Positions 47,616 to 56,791 of a DNA stretch of 64,000 nt are shown here, in pieces. The stretch comes from Paenibacillus lupini (GTDB lineage: Bacteria > Bacillota > Bacilli > Paenibacillales > Paenibacillaceae), in NCBI RefSeq assembly GCF_011761355.1, contig NZ_JAASRW010000004.1, positions 361,866 through 425,865 of the forward strand, written 5' to 3'. The translations under genes were made by a program, and so were the position numbers. How positions within the stretch are numbered: position 1 is the stretch's first letter; each line of letters starts with the position of its first letter. The notes under the pieces were generated by a model. That model saw only the letters and a program-made list of their open reading frames with translations. It searched no databases and was not told the DNA's origin.

Positions 47616-48164
47616 ATGATCCTTCTACAGGGGAAAAAGATCAATTTGCGGACGCTTGAGTTATCGGACGTACCGCTGCTTGTTCGATGGTTAAGTGATC
47701 CTGTTGTGCTGGAATTCTATGAGGGCAGGGATAATCCGCATGACGAAGCGCTTGTTCAGAAGCATTTTTACGAGGATCGGGAAGGGATAACGTCCTGTAT
47801 TATACAGCATCATGGTATCGACATCGGTTATCTGCAATTCTATGAGATTGAGGAAGATGAAAAAGAAGAGTATGACCTCTCCGATCATAAAGGCGTCATC
47901 TATGGAATGGATCAGTTTATCGGCGAGCCGGACTATTGGAACAAGGGAATAGGCTCGGAGCTCATCAAGGAAACAGTGCGTTATCTTACTGAGGATTGTA
48001 AAGCAGGGAAGATTGTCTTGGATCCACAGGCCTGGAATATGAGGGCTTTACGGGTCTATGAGAAGTGTGGTTTCAAGAAAGTGAAGCTGCTCGAAAAGCA
48101 TGAATGGCATGAAGGTGAATATCGCGACTGCTGGATGATGGTCTATGATCGGCCAGACGTATAG
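47616..48164 (+). CDS. GNAT acetyltransferase, AAC(6')/RimJ-like
   Basis: 182 residues. GNAT motif A region YGMDQFIGEPDYWNKGIGSE and motif B MRALRVYEKCGFKKV resemble aminoglycoside 6'-N-acetyltransferases and their housekeeping relatives. Whether it acts on aminoglycosides cannot be told from sequence. GAGGTGAT precedes the ATG. It lies 18 bases after the AraC gene and is probably co-transcribed with it. Confidence 0.8.
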   Translation: MILLQGKKINLRTLELSDVPLLVRWLSDPVVLEFYEGRDNPHDEALVQKHFYEDREGITSCIIQHHGIDIGYLQFYEIEEDEKEEYDLSDHKGVIYGMDQFIGEPDYWNKGIGSELIKETVRYLTEDCKAGKIVLDPQAWNMRALRVYEKCGFKKVKLLEKHEWHEGEYRDCWMMVYDRPDV

Positions 48165-48202
48165 GTGGGGATCACTCCACCTATTTTCCTAGTTCAAATT
48201 GC

Positions 48203-48214
48203 GCAAACGGTTGC
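48203..48214. promoter_or_regulatory. MalR-like operator, distal copy
   Basis: GCAAACGGTTGC inside TTGCGCAAACGGTTGCTCAT, a near-perfect LacI-family palindrome resembling the GCAAACGTTTGC sites of maltose repressors. A second copy in the same extended context lies 239 bp downstream. Confidence 0.6.
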
Positions 48215-48268
48215 TCATAAATTCTCCAATCCTGTCGAATAGTGAATTTCTTCTAACTCCTTATTGAC

Positions 48269-48283
48269 TGTAAAGCGTTTTCA
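48269..48283. promoter_or_regulatory. Imperfect catabolite-response element (cre-like)
   Basis: TGTAAAGCGTTTTCA; the reverse strand reads TGAAAACG then CTTTACA, which fits the left half of the CcpA consensus but is one base too long on the right. It overlaps a possible -35 (TTGACT at 48264). Fits carbon-catabolite control of an amylase gene. Confidence 0.4.
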
Positions 48284-48374
48284 TAATAGGATGGGAATAG
48301 TTAATACATGCTGATAAACGCCTAATTTAAGGGCAATGTATTCTGATTTTTCGAAAAAAAATCGGAACAACCCC

Positions 48375-48409
48375 GCTATCTCTTCTAATCCGAGGGATAG
48401 CTTTTTTTT
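48375..48409 (+). terminator. Intrinsic terminator in front of the amylopullulanase gene
   Basis: GCTATCTC/GGGATAGC stem (one G-T pair), 11-base loop, then T8. It lies 211 bases after the GNAT gene and 78 before the amylopullulanase ATG. It can close the GNAT transcript, or act as a leader attenuator if the promoter is near 48264. Confidence 0.7.
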
Positions 48410-48441
48410 ATCAGCGGAAAGGAGATTTGACGTACTTTTGT

Positions 48442-48453
48442 GCAATCGTTTGC
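48442..48453. promoter_or_regulatory. MalR-like operator, proximal copy
   Basis: GCAATCGTTTGC inside TTGTGCAATCGTTTGCTCAT, matching the distal copy at 17 of 20 bases over the extended word. It lies 34 bases before the start codon, after the terminator, so it can block an initiating polymerase or form a loop with the distal site. Confidence 0.6.
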
Positions 48454-48486
48454 TCATTTCGTTGATTTAGGGAGGATTACACACAT

Positions 48487-51400
48487 ATGAAGAGACAATT
48501 ACGAAGCAGGAAAAGGGCCCGTGTCTGGTCATTCATGCTGGCTATTCTTATGGTTATTCAAGGTTTTGGACAATTACCGCAGCAAGCAAATGCAAGCGCT
48601 ATCAACGGGACTTATGCGGAAGACGGCACGATCCATTTTGTATTGCCAAAGTCGGCAATCAGCGTTACGGCAAAAGGGGATTTCAACAGCTGGGGCGATC
48701 CTGAGGTTGTGCTGGCAGATGAGGATGGGGACGGCACCTTTACGGCAGAAGTGACAGGTGATGCGCCTAACAAAGCTTATGGCTATAAATTTCTCGTCAA
48801 CGGCAATTGGCTGGATAATCCGAACCTGAGTGTTACGTCGGACGAGAATAGTATCATTCATCTCAGCTATACCCCACAAATTAAGGTGGCGGGCAGCTTC
48901 GACGCTAATGCTTTTGATGATCAGCATGAGATGGTGCTTGATGAAGGTAATTACACGTTTGCCGCAGATTCGCTGGCAGACGGCACTTATATGTATAAAT
49001 TTATTTCGGCGGCAGATGGGCTGCCAAGTATATGGTTTGCTGATCCAACGAACGATTCGACATCTAACGGAAATAGTAAAATTGTTGTAGGCGAGCCTCC
49101 TGCGGAAGGACCAGCAGCGGATGTATTCGTTAATCAGCCAGGCGGCAATGCCAAATGGGTAGTCGTTGGATCGTTCCAAGAATGGAACAATGCTTCAACA
49201 GTCACGCAAATGAGTCATTTGGTCGGTGAGTACTACGCGTATTCGACTGTGCTGGATCCTGGCAGCTATGAGTTCAAGCTTGTACGCCAAGGATCATGGG
49301 ATGGTTATTCGAATAATGGCAATAACTTCGCGTTTGTTCTTAAAGCTCCAACGAAAGTGAATTTCTACTTAAATGATGAGCTCGGACAAATTCGTATCAA
49401 CCTGCCTGACGTGAGTGGTGTCTCGCAATATGTGCCTGTGTTGACTGCGGCAGAATGGCCTCGTCTTGTTGGTGACATTCAAGCAGCGTTTGATGAGTCT
49501 ACTTGGGCGCCGGATCAAGCGAAGCAAATGTTTGTTGACTATAACTTTGACGGCTCCATTTACAAGCTGCAGCGGACACTGCCGGCAGGCCGTTATGAGA
49601 TGAAGGTTATACAGGGCGACAACTGGTCGTCGAATAATTATGGAGCAGGCAATGATAACTTTATTCTAACCACACTTGATCCTGCTGATATCACTTTCAG
49701 CACTGTGCTTGCGGATCGGACGATTACTAGCAATTACAAACCAGCGGACAGCCAGTTTGACGGGATGATCAAGCGAGATAAGCTGGTTTTTGACTCCCGC
49801 TCGATTACTTATAAGAAGCCGTTTGGCGCTATAAAAGAAGGAAGCGAAGATGTTACGCTGCGCATTGCGACAGAAGCAGGTGACGCGCAGGTGGTACGAG
49901 TTGAGCTTAGCAATCCGGAAGGTATTGCTTCCGCATTTGATATGCACAAGGCGACTTCTTTTGATAACCAGGATTACTGGGAAGTAACGATTCCGGGCGC
50001 GGCTTTCCAAGGCATTGGCGTATGGGGATATAAGTTTATTCTAATCGATGGAACAGTAAAGGTGGAATACGGTGATGACGGCTCACGTGGTGCGACAGGC
50101 ACTACGGCGGATGAAGGCGTATTGCCTTATGACTTGACCGTCTACGATAAAGATTTCACAACTCCGGATTGGATGAAAAATGCGGTTGTGTATCAGATTT
50201 TCCCTGATCGTTTCTTCGACGGAGACAAGACGAATAACCGTGCAAAAACCAAAGACGGCTATCGTGGTCCTGTCCAAGGCGACACAACAACGGCAGGCGT
50301 AACCTCTAAAGGCGGGTACGAGCTGCAGTACTTCGACGGCGGAGTTACGAATGATCCAACGCCAAATCAAGTGGATGGCACATGGTCGACTGCTCCGGAA
50401 AATCCGGACCGGATTACACCGGAGCAAAAGCCATACTTCCCGGATGCCAAATCGGATGGCGTATGGACCAATGAATTTTACGGCGGTGATATTCAAGGTG
50501 CTTCGCAGAAGCTCGATTACTTGAAGTCAATTGGCGTGAACGTCATTTACTTCAATCCGATTGCTTGGGCAAGCTCAAATCATAAATACGATGCAACAGA
50601 CTACGAGCATCTTGATCCGATGTTTGGCGAGCCTGTGTACAACACACCTGGTGATCCTAACTCCGGGCTGGATTATGAAGCGACTCGGGTAGCATCCGAC
50701 CGTGTATTTACCGACTTTGCGAAAAAAGCCCATGACATGGGCATCATGCTGATTGTTGACGGCGTATTTAACCATGTTGGCGACGACTCGATTTATTTTG
50801 ACCGCTATGGGAAATATCCCGAGATTGGTGCTTATGAGTTCTGGGCTAAAGTGTACGATCTGGTCAATGACAAAGGTACAGCGCTGGAAGCAGCGAAACA
50901 GCAGGTGGTTGATTCGTTCACGGCGCAGATCAACCCGGCAACAGGCGAGCATTATGCTTACCCGGCGGATTTTGATTTTACAACATGGTTTACGGTATCC
51001 AATGAAAAAGTGGAAGGTCATTACAAATACGAAGGCTGGTGGGGGTATGATTCCTTGCCTGTCATCGATGCGCCAACAGCTGCAGTGGGTGATACAGAAG
51101 GGCTTGAAGGCAATCATGAATGGAACATTCAAGGTTACCGCGATCTTGTTATCGGTCATGACCTGACTGGCAAAAGCGATGAAGAAGCTTCAGCTTTGAT
51201 GCAGAAGTCCAACTCGCAGCGCTGGGAATGGATGGGCGCTAACGGCTGGCGTCTAGACGTAGCTCCTGATGTATCGGCAGGCACTTGGCAGAAGTTCCGC
51301 GAAGCAGTGAAGTCGACAGAAGGCCGTGTGGACAGCAATGGCGAGACGATTCCAGAACCAATTATTCTTGGTGAAGAGTGGGGAGTAGCAACAAAGTTCC

Positions 51401-54400
51401 TGCTTGGGGATCAATTTGACTCGGTTATGAACTACCGTTTCCGCGGCGCTCTGCAAAGCTTTATTATTAACGGCAATGCGCAGCAATTCAACGATGCACT
51501 GGAATCGATCCGTGAGGATTATCCGGCTGAAGCATGGGAAGTGATGCTGAACCTGGTCGATTCTCATGATACCGTCCGTTCGATTACGAAATACGATAAG
51601 CCGGAATGGGAAGAAGAGCACTTGGCGATTGCACCTGATGCTTCGGACAAAGCACTGAAGATGCAGGCACTGACGGCGATTTTCCAAATGGGATATCCGG
51701 GTGCACCAACGATCTACTATGGAGATGAAGTGGGTCTTACAGGGACAAAGGATCCGGATTCCAGACGTACTTTCCCTTGGGAACGTGTAGCAGGGACTGA
51801 AGGTTCGTATGAAGGAGTAGGCCGCTATGCGGATCTGTTTGATACGTATCAAAAGGCGGGCAGCATCCGAGATAACAATGAAGTATTCCGTACAGGCGAG
51901 CTGAAAACAGCTTATTATGCGGGTGATGTTATTGCTTATGCTCGTAAAACAGACAGTAAGGCGGGGCTTGTTGTTGTAAACCGCGGTGAAACGGATGTTA
52001 CGATTGAGGCTGATGTAGCGGGTTTCCTGCCGGAAGGCTTGACGCTGGCAGATCAACTTGGCAGCGAGGTTAAAGCAGCGGTTACAGGCGGTAAGATTAC
52101 GTTGACCATTAAGGCTATGAGCGGTTTGATGATGACTTCGACGACTGAATTGGTGCAAGTGCCACAGGTACAGCATGTAAACGCAGCTGGCGGCAATGGT
52201 CAAGTGACGTTGACTTGGAATGTTTTATCCGGGGCAACGGGCTATAACGTATACCGTGCAGCGATTGAAGGCGGACAATTGCAGTTGGTTGGTCAGCCGG
52301 ATGAGGCAAGCTTTACTGATTCGGATGTTGTAAACGGCAAGAAATATTACTATACAGTAACAGCAGTAACGGAAAATGGTGAAAGCCCGCTCAGTGAATA
52401 CGGCTCCGCTACACCGTCGTTTCCGGTTAGTAGTGTAACGATTACGAAGTCATCGGATGAGGTTACGCTAGGTGTTGGCAACAAAACTTCGGAGATTGAA
52501 GTAACAATTAATATTCCAGGTCTGACGGATGACGAAGCCTATGCGGCTAAAGAAGCGCCAAATGTGATTGCCCGTCTTGCCTTCTATAAAGATGGCTCAA
52601 GCAAAGCGATTGCTGAAGAAACAAAGCTTCGTTACAAAACGGATACGGAAGATGGCCAAAAAGTATACTGGGCAGCTTTTGAACCAACGGAAGCGGGAAC
52701 ATATAAGTATTTTGCCAGAGTATCCACGGATAACAGTGAGTCCTTCAAGGAGTCTGATGAAGCTTCGCTGATTGCTAAAGCTGACAGCTCGGATACAAAT
52801 GCACCGGAGGCACCAGTACTCGCAGATATTGCGGTTGAATCGAACCGTGTTCTGCTTAACTGGACAGAGGATGCTGAGGAAACAACGGTTGATCATTATG
52901 AGATTTTCCGCAAGACGGCTGATTCTGAATTTGTGAAAATCACGATTGCCGGCAAGGCGGATGTCTCTTATGTAGACTTCACCGTAAGTAATGATACAAC
53001 TTACACGTACAAAGTAGCTGCTGTAGACAGTGCATATAATCGTGCTTTCTCAGGTGAGCAGACCGTTACGCCAAAGCTGGTTATGGTTGATGTGAAGCTT
53101 CGCGTTCACCTGCCGAGCTATACGCCGGTACAAGATGATATTTATCTCGCTGGTGATCTGAATGGCTGGAATTCTTCGGGGAATAAACTGAATGTTCCAA
53201 GCGGTGCAACAACACGTGATGTGGTAGAATACAGCTTCAAAATGATGGCTGGCAAGTCGATTCAATACAAATATACACGCGGCACATGGGAGACGGAGGC
53301 GTTTACCTCGCATGCCCGTCTAGCGAATGATACCGTAGATGCGGGTAACTATGCGTATTCATCGACGGATACGAACATGAGGCTGACGATAAAGAACCAA
53401 GGCGGCAATACGATGGTTGTTGACGATTACGTGCTGCGCTGGGTCGATATGCCGATGATCGTAACGATGCCGCGTATCTCGTATGGTGAGGATATCTCTT
53501 ACGATACGACGGATGAGACATTTACTCTCCGGTCGAATGTGCCATACGGCGTAGACTTTACCATTAATGAGCAGCCAATTGACGGCGATGCAATGGATGC
53601 TTACGGTAATGTTCTAATAGAGGATATTCCGCTTCAAAAGGGAGTGAACCATTTCACGCTTCATATTGAGCCAAGCGCCGAGACACTAGCCCAGGATTGG
53701 TATACCGATGCGGGCCGTGCTGCTCAAGCGACTAAAACGATGGAGCTCACTATTACGAGAGATGGCGGCGGCGATGGTGATGGGAATGGTAACGGTAACG
53801 GCAGTGGAAGTGGTGGAGTAACGCCGGATTCTTCGTCCGTGACCGTAACGGAGCAGCAATTAAAGGATACAATCAAGCAGTCCGGTGATGGCAAAGTAAC
53901 AATTGCTGTTGAAGGTAAAACAGAGATTGTATTGCCTGCTAACACTGCCGAATTGCTCGCTGGTAAGCAGCTTGAATTGAAGCAAGGCAGCCTGACACTC
54001 CAAGTTCCTAGCGCCGTGCTTCAGGAGCTGCTTAAACAGGCTGGAGGAACAAGCGCTTCCTCGCATATCGTCTTACAGCTTAAGCCAATCGATGCGAAAA
54101 CGCAGCAAGAGCTGCTAGATAAAGCTGCTGCGGCAGGAGATGTGAAACTGAAATCAGCTTCAACGGTATTTGATTTCCGTCTTGCGCTTGTTGATGACAG
54201 CGGCAAAGAAATAACGGTGCTTAGCAAGTTTGATGAACCGCTTAAGCTGACGTTTAAATTAAATGGCGAAGCAGACAAGAAGCTGACCGGTATCTATTAT
54301 GTGGCGGACAACGGTGTGCTTGAATATGTCGGAGGAACGTTAAATGCAGATGGTACGATGACGGCAGACATTCATCACTTCTCTCAGTACGCTGCATTGG

Positions 54401-54951
54401 AGTACGACAAGGCGTTTACGGACATTCCTTCCTCCCATTGGGCTGCGGGAATGATTAAGGAGCTCGCTGCTCAGCATGTGATCACAGGTGTGACAGCAGA
54501 TCAGTTTGAGCCGGAACGCAGCATTACACGTGCGGAATTTGCAGCGCTGCTTGTTCGTGCGATGAATTTGCAGGCGACAAAGTCAGCAGGATTCACGGAT
54601 GTAGCGGCTGGCAGTTGGTATGCTAAGAGCGTTAACGCAGCTGCTGAAGCGGGAATCATCCGCGGCCGTACAGCAACAACCTTTGCTCCAAATGCCGTTA
54701 TTACACGTGAAGAGATGGCAGTTATGCTTATGCGTGCGTATGAAGTGAAGACGGGTAAGAAAGCAGAAAGCAGTGAATCAGTTAGTGCGTTTACCGATTC
54801 AGCTGCTATCCACGACTGGGCAAAAGCCTCCATTGAAGCAGCCGTGAAGCTTGGCTTCCTGAGTGGCAAAGGCCAAGGTCAGTTCGACCCGCAAGGCAAC
54901 ACGACACGCGCCGAAAGCGCGAAAGTGATCTATAAGCTGCTAGGTGTATAG
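48487..54951 (+). CDS. Giant SLH-anchored amylopullulanase (GH13)
   Basis: 2154 residues. Signal peptide to about 37; four starch-binding-type modules (X25-like, about 40-420); CBM34-like (about 430-550); GH13 barrel (about 560-1120) with region I DGVFNHVG (757), II GWRLDVAPD (Asp near 922), III ILGEEWG (Glu near 962) and IV VDSHDTV (near 1026). Then two fibronectin III repeats (about 1225-1310 and 1437-1530) around an extra beta module, a CBM20-like module (about 1540-1650; DIYLAGDLNGWN), a Gly/Asn linker (about 1760-1780), an unassigned beta domain and three SLH motifs (from 1976). WWGYDSLPVID is typical of amylopullulanases that cut alpha-1,4 and alpha-1,6 bonds. Held on the cell wall by SLH; products would be maltodextrins. 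GGAGG precedes the ATG. Confidence 0.93.
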   Translation: MKRQLRSRKRARVWSFMLAILMVIQGFGQLPQQANASAINGTYAEDGTIHFVLPKSAISVTAKGDFNSWGDPEVVLADEDGDGTFTAEVTGDAPNKAYGYKFLVNGNWLDNPNLSVTSDENSIIHLSYTPQIKVAGSFDANAFDDQHEMVLDEGNYTFAADSLADGTYMYKFISAADGLPSIWFADPTNDSTSNGNSKIVVGEPPAEGPAADVFVNQPGGNAKWVVVGSFQEWNNASTVTQMSHLVGEYYAYSTVLDPGSYEFKLVRQGSWDGYSNNGNNFAFVLKAPTKVNFYLNDELGQIRINLPDVSGVSQYVPVLTAAEWPRLVGDIQAAFDESTWAPDQAKQMFVDYNFDGSIYKLQRTLPAGRYEMKVIQGDNWSSNNYGAGNDNFILTTLDPADITFSTVLADRTITSNYKPADSQFDGMIKRDKLVFDSRSITYKKPFGAIKEGSEDVTLRIATEAGDAQVVRVELSNPEGIASAFDMHKATSFDNQDYWEVTIPGAAFQGIGVWGYKFILIDGTVKVEYGDDGSRGATGTTADEGVLPYDLTVYDKDFTTPDWMKNAVVYQIFPDRFFDGDKTNNRAKTKDGYRGPVQGDTTTAGVTSKGGYELQYFDGGVTNDPTPNQVDGTWSTAPENPDRITPEQKPYFPDAKSDGVWTNEFYGGDIQGASQKLDYLKSIGVNVIYFNPIAWASSNHKYDATDYEHLDPMFGEPVYNTPGDPNSGLDYEATRVASDRVFTDFAKKAHDMGIMLIVDGVFNHVGDDSIYFDRYGKYPEIGAYEFWAKVYDLVNDKGTALEAAKQQVVDSFTAQINPATGEHYAYPADFDFTTWFTVSNEKVEGHYKYEGWWGYDSLPVIDAPTAAVGDTEGLEGNHEWNIQGYRDLVIGHDLTGKSDEEASALMQKSNSQRWEWMGANGWRLDVAPDVSAGTWQKFREAVKSTEGRVDSNGETIPEPIILGEEWGVATKFLLGDQFDSVMNYRFRGALQSFIINGNAQQFNDALESIREDYPAEAWEVMLNLVDSHDTVRSITKYDKPEWEEEHLAIAPDASDKALKMQALTAIFQMGYPGAPTIYYGDEVGLTGTKDPDSRRTFPWERVAGTEGSYEGVGRYADLFDTYQKAGSIRDNNEVFRTGELKTAYYAGDVIAYARKTDSKAGLVVVNRGETDVTIEADVAGFLPEGLTLADQLGSEVKAAVTGGKITLTIKAMSGLMMTSTTELVQVPQVQHVNAAGGNGQVTLTWNVLSGATGYNVYRAAIEGGQLQLVGQPDEASFTDSDVVNGKKYYYTVTAVTENGESPLSEYGSATPSFPVSSVTITKSSDEVTLGVGNKTSEIEVTINIPGLTDDEAYAAKEAPNVIARLAFYKDGSSKAIAEETKLRYKTDTEDGQKVYWAAFEPTEAGTYKYFARVSTDNSESFKESDEASLIAKADSSDTNAPEAPVLADIAVESNRVLLNWTEDAEETTVDHYEIFRKTADSEFVKITIAGKADVSYVDFTVSNDTTYTYKVAAVDSAYNRAFSGEQTVTPKLVMVDVKLRVHLPSYTPVQDDIYLAGDLNGWNSSGNKLNVPSGATTRDVVEYSFKMMAGKSIQYKYTRGTWETEAFTSHARLANDTVDAGNYAYSSTDTNMRLTIKNQGGNTMVVDDYVLRWVDMPMIVTMPRISYGEDISYDTTDETFTLRSNVPYGVDFTINEQPIDGDAMDAYGNVLIEDIPLQKGVNHFTLHIEPSAETLAQDWYTDAGRAAQATKTMELTITRDGGGDGDGNGNGNGSGSGGVTPDSSSVTVTEQQLKDTIKQSGDGKVTIAVEGKTEIVLPANTAELLAGKQLELKQGSLTLQVPSAVLQELLKQAGGTSASSHIVLQLKPIDAKTQQELLDKAAAAGDVKLKSASTVFDFRLALVDDSGKEITVLSKFDEPLKLTFKLNGEADKKLTGIYYVADNGVLEYVGGTLNADGTMTADIHHFSQYAALEYDKAFTDIPSSHWAAGMIKELAAQHVITGVTADQFEPERSITRAEFAALLVRAMNLQATKSAGFTDVAAGSWYAKSVNAAAEAGIIRGRTATTFAPNAVITREEMAVMLMRAYEVKTGKKAESSESVSAFTDSAAIHDWAKASIEAAVKLGFLSGKGQGQFDPQGNTTRAESAKVIYKLLGV

Positions 54952-54960
54952 CAGCAGTAA

Positions 54961-54998
54961 AAAGCTGTCCCCCTGAATGATGGGGGGACAGCTTTATT
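54961..54998. terminator. Bidirectional terminator between amylopullulanase and LysR genes
   Basis: 13-bp perfect stem AAAGCTGTCCCCC and complement, 9-base loop, A-rich left and T-rich right flanks. Confidence 0.92.
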
Positions 54999-55007
54999 TT
55001 TTGCCCC

Positions 55008-55904
55008 CTATTTCACATAAGGGTTCTGGCGGATCATCTGCACCAGATTCATGGCGGAAGCGGGAAGCTTTTCGTTCTTGCGGGTACAGATCGCGATCGT
55101 ATTTTTGAGATCGATGCCTTCCACGTACACACGAGCAAGTTCGCCGCGCTCGACATAATCGCGTACGACCAGGGAGGAGACAAAGTTGGCTCCATAACCG
55201 GCAATAACGGCGGTGATCGCTTCATGCAGGCCGTTAAATTGCAGAGAGATGGTTGGTGCGGAAGAATTGTAAGTACGGCATAAAGAGAGAAGCCGTTCCC
55301 GAGTAGAGCTGCCCTCCTCACGCATAACAAAAGGCTCCTTCATCATGTTGGGCAGCGATACCCGTTGATTGGCATAGCGATGACCTGGTGCTACAACAAA
55401 CCATAGTTCGTCCTGAAACAACTCTTCGGTCTGAATTGTATCCGGATAGTTCTCGGCTATACCTCCGAATATCGCGATATCGACCTCTACATCTAACAGC
55501 TGCTTCAAGGCATCACTGGAGTTGGTTGTTGTAATTTTCATTTCGACCTGCTCATATTGCTGCTTAAACTTTGCAATCCAAGCGGGGATCAGGAAGTGTG
55601 CGGGCAGATAAGTTGCAGCGAGGCGGATACTGCCTATCGCACCGTTGCTGTAATTAGATGCAAACTGCTCGATTTGCTGCTCGACGGCGAATAGTCTTTT
55701 GGCTAACACAGCAAGCTCTTCTCCCGCATCGGTTAATGCAATACCTCGGCCTTGTGGCTTAAACAGCGAGATCAATAATTCTTTCTCGAACTTCTTGATC
55801 TGCGCAGTAATAGCAGGCTGGCTGATATTGAGTAATTCCGATGCGCGAGTGACACTGCCAACAGCAGCAATTGTATGGAATAAACGCAAAGCATGTAAAT
55901 TCAA
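55008..55904 (-). CDS. LysR-type regulator divergent from O-methyltransferase
   Basis: 298 residues from TTG 55904, selected because AAGGAGG lies 10 bases before it; the open frame continues upstream without a ribosome site. N-terminal helix-turn-helix FHTIAAVGSVTRASELLNIS with QPAITAQIKKFEKEL; effector domain to the end. Resembles CysL/CbbR-like regulators. It probably controls the divergent O-methyltransferase gene through the AT-rich 140-bp gap, where I see no clean T-N11-A repeat. Confidence 0.82.
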   Translation of the reverse strand: MNLHALRLFHTIAAVGSVTRASELLNISQPAITAQIKKFEKELLISLFKPQGRGIALTDAGEELAVLAKRLFAVEQQIEQFASNYSNGAIGSIRLAATYLPAHFLIPAWIAKFKQQYEQVEMKITTTNSSDALKQLLDVEVDIAIFGGIAENYPDTIQTEELFQDELWFVVAPGHRYANQRVSLPNMMKEPFVMREEGSSTRERLLSLCRTYNSSAPTISLQFNGLHEAITAVIAGYGANFVSSLVVRDYVERGELARVYVEGIDLKNTIAICTRKNEKLPASAMNLVQMIRQNPYVK

Positions 55905-56044
55905 GGCAAAGCCGCCTCCTTGAGATATTTGTAATATCATATATTTTATATATAAGTCTAAGAAAAACATATATTATTCTTATCATTATAACTCGCTTAC
56001 TATAGAAGTAGAAGTTAACCCCACAACGAGGAGAAGTGATCGTT

Positions 56045-56716
56045 ATGAGTTCCATACACACTTGGGAAAAAGTTGATGCTTACATTACGGACCGCCTTGT
56101 TCAGCAGGATTCTGTGCTGGAGCAGGTGCTTGCAAGCAATAAGCGGGCAGAGCTGCCGGCGATTGATGTAGCACCAAATCAAGGTAAGCTATTGAATCTA
56201 TATGCGCAAATGATTGGTGCTAAACGAATCTTGGAAATAGGAACATTGGGCGGCTACAGCACGATCTGGATGGCTAGAGCACTGCCAACAGACGGTCAAC
56301 TCATTACCCTCGAGCTTGAACCATTCCATGCACAGGTCGCACAAGAGAATATTAACTTAGCCCAGCTAGCGGAAAAGGTAGAGATAAGAGTGGGAGATGC
56401 TTTAGAGCAACTGGCGAAGCTGGAGGAGGAAGGGGCGGCAGCATTTGACCTGATCTTTATTGATGCAGATAAACCAAATAACCCTAACTACTTGCAATGG
56501 GCACTTCGTTTCTCTCACCCTGGTACGGTTATTATCGGCGACAACGTTATTCGAGATGGTGAAGTGATAAACAAGAACAGTACAGATCCTCGAGTTCAAG
56601 GAGTAAGAACATTTTACGATCTGCTCTCTGAGGAACCACGGGTGACAGCAACAGCGATTCAAACGGTTGGCGTCAAAGGTTATGACGGATTTGTACTAGG
56701 CCTTGTTAATAGCTAA
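56045..56716 (+). CDS. SAM-dependent O-methyltransferase (caffeoyl-CoA/YrrM-like)
   Basis: 223 residues from ATG 56045 (GAGGAGAAG upstream). Class I, cation-dependent COMT-like: SAM motif ILEIGTLGGYSTIWMA, acidic motif LIFIDADKPNNPNY and metal site IIGDNVIRDGEV. Methylates catechol-type or related hydroxyls; substrate unknown. Confidence 0.85.
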   Translation: MSSIHTWEKVDAYITDRLVQQDSVLEQVLASNKRAELPAIDVAPNQGKLLNLYAQMIGAKRILEIGTLGGYSTIWMARALPTDGQLITLELEPFHAQVAQENINLAQLAEKVEIRVGDALEQLAKLEEEGAAAFDLIFIDADKPNNPNYLQWALRFSHPGTVIIGDNVIRDGEVINKNSTDPRVQGVRTFYDLLSEEPRVTATAIQTVGVKGYDGFVLGLVNS

Positions 56717-56791
56717 TCTCCTTCATTGGCTCTCCTCTTTCCTTTGCGATAAAATAGAAAGAGGAAACGAATCAAAGGAGTGGATACAAGA

